DNA of 64,000 nt. Origin: Lentzea pudingi (lineage in GTDB: Bacteria > Actinomycetota > Actinomycetes > Mycobacteriales > Pseudonocardiaceae). The position numbers and the translations under genes were made by a program. Location of the stretch: NCBI RefSeq assembly GCF_014646255.1, contig NZ_BMNC01000001.1, positions 561,366 through 625,365 of the forward strand, written 5' to 3'. This document shows positions 8,960 to 17,289 of the stretch, in pieces. The stretch's first letter is position 1. Every line of letters starts with the position of its first letter. The notes under the pieces are model-generated. The model had not been told where the DNA came from, ran no database searches, and was given only the letters and a program-made list of their open reading frames with translations.

Positions 8960-11900
8960 CGATCGTCGGGATCGGTGCCGTTTTCCCCGGTGCCCCGGAC
9001 GCGGCCACGTTCTGGCGCAACATCGCCGGTGGCGTCGACGCGATCGGTCAGATCCCGCCCGGGCGCTGGGACCCGGCCACCTACTACGACCGGCACAGCA
9101 GGACCGGCGACAGGTTCTACTGCCGCAAGGGCGGGTTCGTCGACGACCTCGCCGAGTTCGACCCGACCCGGTTCGGCATCATGCCGTCCACTGTGGACGG
9201 CGCGGAGCCCGACCAGTTGCTCGCCCTCGCGACGGCGGCGGAGGCCATCGCCGACGCCGGTGGTGAAGGAGCACTGCCGTCACGGGATCGCGTCGGAGTT
9301 GTGGTCGGGCGGGGCGGGTACCTCACGCCGGGGTGTGCGCGGCTCGACCAGAAGGTCCGGCTCGCCGACGAGGTCGTGTCGGTCGTGAAGGACCTCTTCC
9401 CGAGCCTCCAGGGCACCGAGCTGGACACCGTTCGGCAGGCCATCCGCGACCGGCTCGGGCCGGAGCAACCGGAGGCGTCGATCGGTCTCGTGCCGAACCT
9501 GGCGGCGTCGCGCATCGCCAACCGGTTCGACCTCAAGGGCACGGCCTACACCGTGGACGCGGCCTGCGCGTCCGGGCTGGTCGCGGTCGAGCACGCCGTC
9601 CGCGAACTCCAGGAGGGTCGCGCGGACGCCATGCTCGCCGGCGCCGTCCACGTCTGCCACCACCCGACGTTGTGGAGCGTCTTCACGCAGCTCAGGGCGT
9701 TGAGTCCGACCGAGCGCATCCGGCCGTTCGACGCATCGGCCGACGGCACGCTGCTGTCCGAGGGCGTCGGCATGGTCGTGCTGAAGCGGCTGGAGGACGT
9801 CGGCGACGAGCGCGTGTACGCGGTGATCCGCGGCGTCGGCAGCGCGAGCGACGGCCGCGCGACCAGCATGATGACGCCCAACCCCGAAGGCCAGCTCCTC
9901 GCCGTGCAACGAGCCTGGGCCAGCGCCGGTCTCGATCCCCGGGAGAAGTCACCGGGGTTGATCGAGGCGCACGGCACCGCCACGCCCGCCGGGGACGCCG
10001 CCGAACTGCAGACGATGATCGCCGCGTTCGGCGAGCAGGGGGACGAGATCGGCATCGGCACGGTCAAGTCGATGATCGGCCACGCGATGCCCGCCGCCGG
10101 CATGGCCGGGCTGATCAAGGCCGCGCTCGCCCTGCACCACAACACGCTTCCGCCGACCCTGCACGTCGAGAACCCGCACAGCAGCTTGACCGGCACCAGG
10201 TTCACGCCCGTGACGACCGCTCGCGAGTGGACCGGACGGCACCGCGCGGTCGTCAACGCGTTCGGGTTCGGCGGGATCAACGCACACGCGGTGCTGGACG
10301 GCCACACCATCGCCAAGCCGCGCAAGCCGGTGATGACGTTCGCCGCCGACACCGCGGAAGAGCTGGCACGAGCACTGGAAGAACGCCGCACCTCCAGCGC
10401 CGACAGGGCGTTCCGGCTCGCCATCGGCAACCCGGACGACCGCAAGCTGAAGCTCGCCGAACGCGTCCTCGCCCAGGGCAAGGCGTGGCCGGGCCGCCAC
10501 GACATCTGGTTCAGCCCGCAGCCGCTGCTGACCAGCACCGACCAGGTCGCGTTCGTGTTCCCCGGTTTCGAACGCGAGTTCAGCGGCGAAGTCGTGGACC
10601 ACGCCGTCGGGTTGTTGCAGGACGGGCGGAAGGAAGCCCGCGAGCTCATGGCGCTCGGCATCACGCCGGGAGCGCTCGCCGGGCACAGCATGGGCGAGTG
10701 GACCGCGATGGTCGTCGGCGGCATCTACCCGACGATCGACGAGTTCGTGTCGGCACTCGGGCCCGGTGCGGTCGCGGTGGTCGACATCGCTTACGCCGCG
10801 CTGGGGTGCTCGGCCGACGCCGCCGAGCAGTACCTGGTCGACGGCGTGACGGTCAGCCACGACAACTGCCCGCACCAGTCCGTGATCTGCGGTCCGATCG
10901 ACCACCTCGAAGAAGTCATCACGACGCTGAAGGCCAGCGGCGTGATGGCGCAGCTGATGCCGTTCCGCACCGGCTTCCACACCCCGGCGCTCGCCCCGTA
11001 CCTGGGCCGGGCCAAGGAGATGCTCGACCAGCTGCCCGTCCGCGCGTCGGACATCCCGGTGTGGTCGGCGAACTCCCTCGAACCGATGGCGCCCGGTGAC
11101 GTCCGCGAACTGGTGCTGCGCCACCTGGTCGAACCCGTCCGGTTCCGGCCGCTGCTGGAACGCCTGCACGGCGCGGGTTTTCGTGCTTTCGTCCAAATCG
11201 GACAGGGCAGCCTGCCTGGTTTCGTCGGCGACACGCTGAACGGCAAGCCGCACATCGCCCTGAACGCGGACATCGCGCCGGAGGCGTTGTGGGCGTTCGG
11301 GCTGAAGCGCGGCACCGCCCACAAGGTCAAGCTCAGGCTCGGCACGCCCAAGGTGAGGCTCGACCCGCTCGGCGCCGCACCCGTGCTGGTCGCCGACGAC
11401 AGCCCGATGTCCGCCGCGGTCAACAAGCTCCTGGCCCACACCAACGCCGTGGCACGCGAGGTCGTCGGCGCTTTGAGGCCCAACGAGGCAGGGTTCACCC
11501 GAGAGTTCTCACTGCGGACCATGCCGGAACTCGTCGACCACTCGGTGTTCCCGCAGGCACCCGGCTGGCCGGACCTCGCGGACGGCTTCCCGATCGTGCC
11601 CGCGACCGGCCTGCTGGAGGTGTTCGCGGACGCCGCACGTCGGCTCACCGGCGGCACCGTGCACGGGTTCGCGCAGGTCAGGGCCAAGCGCTGGCTCACC
11701 GCGCTCCCTGCGACGACCGCGAAGATCTCGGCCCGCGCGGAAGGCCAGGACCGGGTCACCGTGAAGGTCGGCGACTACGCAGAGGGCATCGTGCTGATGG
11801 CGCCGCAGACCCCCGAACCGGTCGGCAAGGTGCTCGAAGGCGTCCGCGAGGCACCGGTGACCGCCGCCGAGTTGTACCGGGACAACTGGATGTTCCACGG

Positions 11901-12612
11901 ACCGGCGTTCGCGGGCGTCACGAAGATCGACTGCCTGGCGGACAACGGGATCGCGGGCGTGCTGACGCCGTTGCCCGCGCCGGGGGCGTTGCTCGACAGC
12001 GCCGGGCAGCTGATCGGCCACTGGATGCAGGTCTGCCGCACGGTGGACCAGACCGTGCTGCCGACCGGGATCGAGCGGGTCACGTTCCACGGGCCCGCGC
12101 CGACCGGCGACGTCCGGTGCACCGCGTGGATCCGCGAGGTCACCGACCAGGTGATGGTCGCGGACGCCGAGCTGACCGCGGACGGCGTGCTGTGGTGCCG
12201 GATCACCGGCTGGACCACCCGCCGGTTCACCACCGACGACCGGATCTGGCAGGTGAAGCTCAAGCCCGGCACCGAGCTGCTGTCCACACAGGACGGCGAG
12301 TGGCTGCGCGTCACTGAGAACTGGTCCGACAGCGCGACCCGGGACCTGATCATGCGCCGGTACCTGAACTCCACCGAACGCCACCACTACGGCGGCTTGG
12401 ACGTACCGGCCCAACGCGACTGGCTGCTGCGCGTGATCGCGGTGAAGGACGCCGTGCGCACGTGGCTGTGGGATCGCGGGGCCGGTCCGGTCTACCCGGC
12501 GGAGCTGACCGTGACCGCCGACGGACGCGTGCGCGGGGCCTTCGCCGTCCCGCGCGTCGAAGTGACGAGTGACCCAGGGCGAGCCGCGGCCCGCGTGCGA
12601 ACGGAGATCTGA
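8947..12612 (+). CDS. PUFA-synthase-like subunit, KS-AT-DH with possible PPTase-like tail
   Basis: 1,221 residues. The N-terminal ketosynthase is intact: DAACASG cysteine near residue 208, EAHGTAT near 340, SMIGHAM near 380. A shortened acyltransferase-like domain follows, with FVFPGF near 535 and GHSMGEW near 580. Then comes a hot-dog dehydratase region with a PELVDHSVFPQ histidine near 865 and a second half containing FHGPAF and LLDSAGQL, matching the His/Asp pair of PKS dehydratases. The last ~90 residues contain RVIAVKDAVRTWLW, which resembles the W-x-x-KEA helix of Sfp-type phosphopantetheinyl transferases; this is tentative. ATG 8947 lies inside the preceding gene. The subunit probably supplies the second condensation and the dehydration, as PfaC does in PUFA systems. 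Confidence 0.85.
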   Translation: MGGIAIVGIGAVFPGAPDAATFWRNIAGGVDAIGQIPPGRWDPATYYDRHSRTGDRFYCRKGGFVDDLAEFDPTRFGIMPSTVDGAEPDQLLALATAAEAIADAGGEGALPSRDRVGVVVGRGGYLTPGCARLDQKVRLADEVVSVVKDLFPSLQGTELDTVRQAIRDRLGPEQPEASIGLVPNLAASRIANRFDLKGTAYTVDAACASGLVAVEHAVRELQEGRADAMLAGAVHVCHHPTLWSVFTQLRALSPTERIRPFDASADGTLLSEGVGMVVLKRLEDVGDERVYAVIRGVGSASDGRATSMMTPNPEGQLLAVQRAWASAGLDPREKSPGLIEAHGTATPAGDAAELQTMIAAFGEQGDEIGIGTVKSMIGHAMPAAGMAGLIKAALALHHNTLPPTLHVENPHSSLTGTRFTPVTTAREWTGRHRAVVNAFGFGGINAHAVLDGHTIAKPRKPVMTFAADTAEELARALEERRTSSADRAFRLAIGNPDDRKLKLAERVLAQGKAWPGRHDIWFSPQPLLTSTDQVAFVFPGFEREFSGEVVDHAVGLLQDGRKEARELMALGITPGALAGHSMGEWTAMVVGGIYPTIDEFVSALGPGAVAVVDIAYAALGCSADAAEQYLVDGVTVSHDNCPHQSVICGPIDHLEEVITTLKASGVMAQLMPFRTGFHTPALAPYLGRAKEMLDQLPVRASDIPVWSANSLEPMAPGDVRELVLRHLVEPVRFRPLLERLHGAGFRAFVQIGQGSLPGFVGDTLNGKPHIALNADIAPEALWAFGLKRGTAHKVKLRLGTPKVRLDPLGAAPVLVADDSPMSAAVNKLLAHTNAVAREVVGALRPNEAGFTREFSLRTMPELVDHSVFPQAPGWPDLADGFPIVPATGLLEVFADAARRLTGGTVHGFAQVRAKRWLTALPATTAKISARAEGQDRVTVKVGDYAEGIVLMAPQTPEPVGKVLEGVREAPVTAAELYRDNWMFHGPAFAGVTKIDCLADNGIAGVLTPLPAPGALLDSAGQLIGHWMQVCRTVDQTVLPTGIERVTFHGPAPTGDVRCTAWIREVTDQVMVADAELTADGVLWCRITGWTTRRFTTDDRIWQVKLKPGTELLSTQDGEWLRVTENWSDSATRDLIMRRYLNSTERHHYGGLDVPAQRDWLLRVIAVKDAVRTWLWDRGAGPVYPAELTVTADGRVRGAFAVPRVEVTSDPGRAAARVRTEI

Positions 12613-12872
12613 TGGACGAGGTGCTGCAGCAGGTCGCCAAGCTGATCACCGAGGTGGTGGGGCCGGACTTCCTGCTGGGCGTGGAGATCACCCGCGACAC
12701 CACGTTCAGCGACGACCTGGGACTGGAGTCGATCGAGTTCGTGGCGCTGGCGGACAAGCTCAACGCCCACTACGGCGTCGATCTCGTGGCCTTCCTCGCG
12801 GACATGGACATCGACGAGATCATGGCGATGTCCGTCGGCCGGCTCGTCGACCACATCACGGCTCGTGTCTGA
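12612..12872 (+). CDS. Discrete acyl carrier protein
   Basis: 86-residue acidic four-helix carrier protein. The phosphopantetheine attachment motif is DLGLESIEF, with the serine near residue 40. Its GLES form differs from the SIDS form of the two ACPs in the megasynthase, so it probably has a separate role, such as accepting the finished chain or a starter. ATG 12612 shares its A with the preceding TGA, and its end overlaps the start of the hydrolase gene by eight bases. An orphan role is unlikely given this coupling. Confidence 0.9.
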   Translation: MDEVLQQVAKLITEVVGPDFLLGVEITRDTTFSDDLGLESIEFVALADKLNAHYGVDLVAFLADMDIDEIMAMSVGRLVDHITARV

Positions 12873-13632
12873 GGTCCAGGCCCGAGGGCTGCGCTTCCAC
12901 GTGCAGCGGCTGGGCCCCACCGACGCGCCGACCGTGGTGTTCGTGCACGGCCTGGTCATGGACAACCTGTCGAGCTTCTACTACACGCTCGCCGCGCCGC
13001 TGGCCAAGGCCGGGTTCGGCACGGTGCTGTTCGACCTGCGCGGCCACGGCCTGTCCGAGCGACCGCCCGACGGGTACACGCCGGAGGAGAGCGCCCTGGA
13101 CCTCGTCGCCGTGCTGGACGAGATCGGCGTGACCGAGCCGGTCTTCCTCCTGGGCAACAGTTACGGCGGTGTCGTCGCGATGCACGCGGCCGTCCAGGCG
13201 CCCGAACGCGTCGGCGGTGTCGTGCTGGTCGAGTCGGCCGTCGGGGGAGTGGTCGGCGACGCGTGGTTCGAGGACATCACGAACACGCTGACCGTCGCGG
13301 CGCTGGGCCTGGAGTTCGACCGGACGCAGGACCAGCTGATGGCCCTGGGCCAGCGCAAGATCGCGAAGCTCGCGGTGAACGCCAACGCGTTGCTCAACGG
13401 CACCACGCTGATCGACGACCTGGGCTCCGGCGCGAAACTCGACCTCACCCAGGTCCGGTGCCCGGTGCTCGGCGTGTACGGCGCCGAGTCCGAACTGATC
13501 GGGGCCGCCGCCGAACTGCGCGAGCGCATCCCGTCTTGCCGGCTGCACGTGGTCTCGGGGCTGGGCCACACGGTTCTGCGCGAGGCCACCGCGGAACTGC
13601 TCGACGTCCTGTTCGACTGGCTGCCGTCATGA
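12865..13632 (+). CDS. Alpha/beta hydrolase, probable chain-releasing thioesterase
   Basis: 255-residue alpha/beta-hydrolase fold. The oxyanion strand reads VVFVHGLVMDN, the strand-4 loop DLRGHGLSERP, the nucleophile elbow GNSYGGVV (serine near residue 98) and the C-terminal histidine VVSGLGHTV. A GTG start inside the ACP gene and an ATGA overlap with the glycosyltransferase place it firmly in the operon. Neither large subunit ends in a thioesterase, so release of the acyl chain from the carrier protein is the natural role. An ester hydrolase or transacylase acting on a glycolipid intermediate remains possible. Confidence 0.8.
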   Translation: MSEVQARGLRFHVQRLGPTDAPTVVFVHGLVMDNLSSFYYTLAAPLAKAGFGTVLFDLRGHGLSERPPDGYTPEESALDLVAVLDEIGVTEPVFLLGNSYGGVVAMHAAVQAPERVGGVVLVESAVGGVVGDAWFEDITNTLTVAALGLEFDRTQDQLMALGQRKIAKLAVNANALLNGTTLIDDLGSGAKLDLTQVRCPVLGVYGAESELIGAAAELRERIPSCRLHVVSGLGHTVLREATAELLDVLFDWLPS

Positions 13633-14786
13633 GCCGGTTCCTGTTCGTGGTGCCGCCGCTGACCGGCCACGTCAACCCGACCGCCTCCGTGGGCGGCGAG
13701 TTGCTGGCGCGCGGGCACGAGGTGGCGTGGGTCGGGCACCCCGGCACGCTCGCGCGGTTGCTGCCCGACGGCGCACGGATCTTCCCGGCGATCGACGACC
13801 TCCTGGAAGCCGACATCCGCGCGAAACGGGAGCGCTGGCTCGCGTTGCGCGGGATGGCGGTGCTCAAGTTCTTCTGGGAGGAGTTCCTGATCCCGCTGGG
13901 GCACGCCATGGTGCCCGGCGTCGACACGGCGGTGCGGGCGTTCCAGCCGGACGTGGTCGTCGCCGACCAGCAGGCGCTCGCGGGTCCGTTGGTGGCGCGC
14001 AACTCCGGGCTGCCGTGGGTGACGTCGGCGAGCACGTCCGCGGAGCTGGTCAATCCACTGAGGACGATGCCGAAGGTCGACGCGTGGGTGCGGGACCTGC
14101 TGCACGACTTCGCGGGCGGGGACATCAGGTTCTCGGACCGGCTCGTGCTGGTCTACAGCTCGAAGGCGCTGGTGCGGGAGGAGTTCGGGGACGAGGTGGC
14201 CTTCGTGGGACCGGCGCTCGCCCACAGGGTGGAGCGGGTCGGGTTTCCGTGGGAATGGCTGGCGGGAGGAGCCGGACCGCTGGGCGGCGTGGCGCGGGAG
14301 CGGTGCGTTCTCGTCTCACTCGGCACGCTCAACGGCCCTGCCGGCGAACGGTTCCTCGGCCAGGCTCTGGAGGCGGTCACGGACCTGCCGGTCGGCGTCG
14401 TCATGGTCGCCGAGCCGCGGCCCGCGCCTCCCAACGTCCTCATGCTCCCGTCCGTGCCCCAGCTGGCACTGATGCCGCACCTGGACGCGGTCGTCACCCA
14501 CGGCGGCCACAACACGGTCTGCGAGGCCCTGGCCCACGGGTTGCCGCTGGTGGTGGCCCCGATCCGCGACGACCAGCCGACCGTGGCCGCCCAGGTCGTG
14601 GCGGCGGGCGCCGGCGTGCGGCTGACGTACTCGCGGGCAAGAGCAGCAGACATCCGCAGCGCGCTGGAATCGGTGCTGGACGAGCCGGAGTACGCGGCCG
14701 CCGCCGACAACGTGCGCGCATCGTTCTTGGCGGCAGGCGGCGCAGCGGCCGCGGCCGACCGACTGGAAAAGGTGGTGGCCGGGTGA
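13629..14786 (+). CDS. GT1-family (MGT/UGT-type) glycosyltransferase
   Basis: 385-residue GT-B enzyme. The N-terminal acceptor domain starts FLFVVPPLTGHVNP, the usual H-containing loop of macrolide/flavonoid GT1 enzymes (catalytic His near residue 14). The C-terminal donor domain has SLGTLNG and the nucleotide-sugar signature VTHGGHNTVCEALAHGLP followed by APIRDDQP, where DQ contacts the sugar. It starts at ATG 13629, overlapping the hydrolase stop. The likely role is transfer of a sugar from an NDP donor to the hydroxyl or carboxyl of the synthase's lipid product. The sugar cannot be read from sequence; no deoxysugar genes are nearby. Confidence 0.85.
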   Translation: MSRFLFVVPPLTGHVNPTASVGGELLARGHEVAWVGHPGTLARLLPDGARIFPAIDDLLEADIRAKRERWLALRGMAVLKFFWEEFLIPLGHAMVPGVDTAVRAFQPDVVVADQQALAGPLVARNSGLPWVTSASTSAELVNPLRTMPKVDAWVRDLLHDFAGGDIRFSDRLVLVYSSKALVREEFGDEVAFVGPALAHRVERVGFPWEWLAGGAGPLGGVARERCVLVSLGTLNGPAGERFLGQALEAVTDLPVGVVMVAEPRPAPPNVLMLPSVPQLALMPHLDAVVTHGGHNTVCEALAHGLPLVVAPIRDDQPTVAAQVVAAGAGVRLTYSRARAADIRSALESVLDEPEYAAAADNVRASFLAAGGAAAAADRLEKVVAG

Positions 14787-16531
14787 TTCTCACCGGGGCA
14801 ATTCTTTCTGGGCTGGTGGTCGCGGTCGTCGTTCTCGACGTCCTGCGCCTGCGGTCCCGCGCGTCCAAGCTGCGTGTGCTCGCCCAGGGCGCGGGCGAGC
14901 ACACGCTTCTCACCGCCACCGGGGTCCATCCGGAGGGCTCGTGGGAGACCGAGGACGACCTTGTCGACCTCGTGCCGCGCGACCTGCCCGCGGTGGCGGC
15001 GCTGGACCTGCTCGGCGCGGTCGACCCCGGCAAGTACCGCGACGACCAGTGGGCGCGCGGGATCAGCGCCTCGCAGGCCGTGCTGGTGCGGGAGACCTAC
15101 CGCGAGGACGTGGACCCCGACGACCCGACCGAGTTCATCGCGTACGTGCGGCGGGTCAAGGACCACGTGCACGCGAAGGTCGACATCGCGGTCGCGCCGG
15201 GGCTGAAGGCCGGGCCGTACGACCTCGGCTACCGCGCGGCGATTCTCCGGAGGCTCGGGAAGCGGCCGTCGCTGTGGATCGCGGGCTCGGTCATCGGGTA
15301 CGCGGCGGTCGCGGCCGCCCTGATCACGAACTGGCGGTGGGGACTCGTCGCGCTGGCCGCGTACTGGGCGCACCCGATCCTCGTGTTCGCCGGCACGCCG
15401 CTGAAGCCTCGTGACCTGTGGGTTCCGCGTGTTGTGCGCACGCCCTACCTGTGGTTCAAGACTTCCAGCGGCAAGAAGTCCACGGCCGAGCTCCGTCAGG
15501 CCGAGCACCTCGCGCAAGCCACGCCCTGGTACGAGCAGAACCGCGACCGGAACTTCCACGAGGCACCGCGCGACACTTGCCCGTCGTGCGGGAGCACGGA
15601 CCTGCGCCGCTGGGTCACCGCGACGGACCTGGTGCAGCGCAAGCCCGGCACGTTCACGATGGACCGGTGTGTCCGATGTGGACACGTCTGGCAGAACCCG
15701 CGCCTCACCGAGGAAGGCCTGGGCTTCTACTACCGCGACTTCTACGACGGCCTCGGCGAGACGTCGGCGGAAGCGGTGTTCTCCGGCAAGACCGACCCCT
15801 ACTACGGCCGTGCGCGCATGGTCGAGCCGTTCACGAAGCCCGAACGGTGGCTGGACGTCGGCTCCGGGCACGCGCACTTCTGCCTGGGGGCCAAGGAGGT
15901 CCTGCCGCAGACGCAGTTCGACGGGCTCGACCAGGGCGCGGCCATCGAGGACGCGGCCCGGCTCGGCCGGATCGAGAACTCCTACCGCGGCAGCTTCAAG
16001 GACTTCGCGGGCGAGCTCAAGGGCCGCTACGACGTGATCAGCATGCACCACTACCTGGAACACGTGCGCGACCCGTGGGAGGAGCTCGACATCGCCGCGG
16101 ACGTGCTGCCGAACGGCGGTTACCTGCTGATCGAGCTGCCGGACCCGGAATGGCGGCTGGGCAGGTTGTTCGGCCAGTACTGGATGCCGTGGTTCCAGCC
16201 GCAGCACCAGCACATGATGCCGATCGGCAACCTGGAACACGCGCTGGCCGATCGCGGACTGACCACAGTGGCCACCGAACGCAGGGAAGCCCACCTCTGC
16301 AACGACTTCACGCTCGCGCTGCTGCTGTGGCTCGGTGACAAGGCTCCGCGCACACCCGCGCCGTGGCGTCCGGAGAAGGTCCGACTGCGGCGCACCCGCA
16401 GCTTCCTGGTGTGGTCGCTGGGCATCCCGGCGTTCTTCGTCGCGCTGGCCCTGGACCAGACGGTGAACCGCTTCCTGGCCGCCCGCACCGGGAACGGCAA
16501 CGCCTACCGGCTGCTGGCGCGCAAGGCATGA
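14783..16531 (+). CDS. Membrane-anchored zinc-ribbon SAM methyltransferase
   Basis: 582 residues starting at GTG 14783 (GTGA overlap with the glycosyltransferase). An N-terminal transmembrane helix (ILSGLVVAVVVLDVL), a cytoplasmic stretch and two central helices (near 170-210) precede a zinc ribbon CPSCGST...CVRCGHVWQNP (near 270-310). A class I methyltransferase domain follows, with WLDVGSGHAHFC as motif I and ISMHHYLEHVRDPW as motif IV. A hydrophobic segment near 540-560 could re-anchor the chain. Zinc-ribbon plus methyltransferase order resembles the C-methyltransferases of NDP-deoxysugar biosynthesis, but the membrane helices are unusual for those. It probably acts at the membrane on the lipid or its sugar head. 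Confidence 0.75.
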   Translation: MILTGAILSGLVVAVVVLDVLRLRSRASKLRVLAQGAGEHTLLTATGVHPEGSWETEDDLVDLVPRDLPAVAALDLLGAVDPGKYRDDQWARGISASQAVLVRETYREDVDPDDPTEFIAYVRRVKDHVHAKVDIAVAPGLKAGPYDLGYRAAILRRLGKRPSLWIAGSVIGYAAVAAALITNWRWGLVALAAYWAHPILVFAGTPLKPRDLWVPRVVRTPYLWFKTSSGKKSTAELRQAEHLAQATPWYEQNRDRNFHEAPRDTCPSCGSTDLRRWVTATDLVQRKPGTFTMDRCVRCGHVWQNPRLTEEGLGFYYRDFYDGLGETSAEAVFSGKTDPYYGRARMVEPFTKPERWLDVGSGHAHFCLGAKEVLPQTQFDGLDQGAAIEDAARLGRIENSYRGSFKDFAGELKGRYDVISMHHYLEHVRDPWEELDIAADVLPNGGYLLIELPDPEWRLGRLFGQYWMPWFQPQHQHMMPIGNLEHALADRGLTTVATERREAHLCNDFTLALLLWLGDKAPRTPAPWRPEKVRLRRTRSFLVWSLGIPAFFVALALDQTVNRFLAARTGNGNAYRLLARKA

Positions 16532-17289
16532 CGGTCGACATCGCGGATCGGCCCGAGCTCGCGCCGGAGCTCAGGCTGGTGCCGCACGCGTTCCGGCGCA
16601 CGTTCGGCCGTCCGGCGCAAGGCGTCTGGTACGCGCCGGGGGTGCTGAACCTGCTGGGCGGCGCCGTCAGGGTCCCCGCCAAGTGGGGCGCGATCGTCGC
16701 GGGGGACCTGCGCGACGACGGTGTCCTCGAACTCGTGTCGGTGAACCGCCCCGCCGAACGCGCCGTGCTGCCGTCGGACGACGTTCCGGCCTGGGCACGG
16801 GGCGTGCGGGCGAGGGGCGGCGCCACGTTGATGTGCAGCGTGGACCTGCCGCACGGCAGTGGGCTGTCCGCGAGCGAGGCCCTCAACGCGGCCGTCGGAC
16901 TCGCGCTCGGCGAGGTCGACCAGCCGGATCCCGGCCCACTCGACCTGCCCGGCCAGCGGCTGCTCGTGGTCGACACCCGGATCCGGCGTGGGCAACCGCA
17001 GGAAGAGTGCCCGTTCGAACAGGACTTCCAGGACCTCGGCGCCGCACTGACGGCGTACCACCACGCCCAGAACCCGGATCCCGAGCAGGACGCGGTCGTC
17101 CAAGCCGCGCTCGAAGCGGGCGCTCGGGGCGCGAGCATGCTGGTCGACCCGCCGGGCAGGCCCGCTGTCGCACTGGTCGACGCGGACCTGGTCCCGGCGG
17201 TGAAGAAGGCGATCACGAAGGCGGTGGAGATCCCTCCCCGCTACCTCACGATCACGCCCGCTCCCTTCAAGACAACGGCTTTACGGTGA
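16528..17289 (+). CDS. GHMP/galactokinase-like protein, short form
   Basis: 253 residues, against about 380 for galactokinase. Residues ~35-45 read APGVLNLLGG, matching APGRVNLIGEHTDY except that the sugar-binding EHTDY is replaced. The ATP-binding glycine/serine loop DLPHGSGLSASEALNAA lies near 109-125 and matches motif 2 of GHMP kinases. The C-terminal third is reduced. It starts at ATG 16528 within an ATGA overlap and ends with a rare TTA codon at 17281-17283. A sugar-1-kinase role in making the glycosyl donor is possible. Loss of the galactose-binding motif argues for another substrate or a non-catalytic, regulatory role. Its 3' end overlaps the convergent GH3 gene by 23 bases. Confidence 0.65.
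   Translation: MTVDIADRPELAPELRLVPHAFRRTFGRPAQGVWYAPGVLNLLGGAVRVPAKWGAIVAGDLRDDGVLELVSVNRPAERAVLPSDDVPAWARGVRARGGATLMCSVDLPHGSGLSASEALNAAVGLALGEVDQPDPGPLDLPGQRLLVVDTRIRRGQPQEECPFEQDFQDLGAALTAYHHAQNPDPEQDAVVQAALEAGARGASMLVDPPGRPAVALVDADLVPAVKKAITKAVEIPPRYLTITPAPFKTTALR

Noticed and set aside
2261..17289. Enediyne or classical modular polyketide cluster
   Set aside because: There is no enediyne PKSE domain order and no module series. The DSIKR-type tandem ACPs, NPD domains and split KS subunits fit the PUFA/secondary-lipid type.
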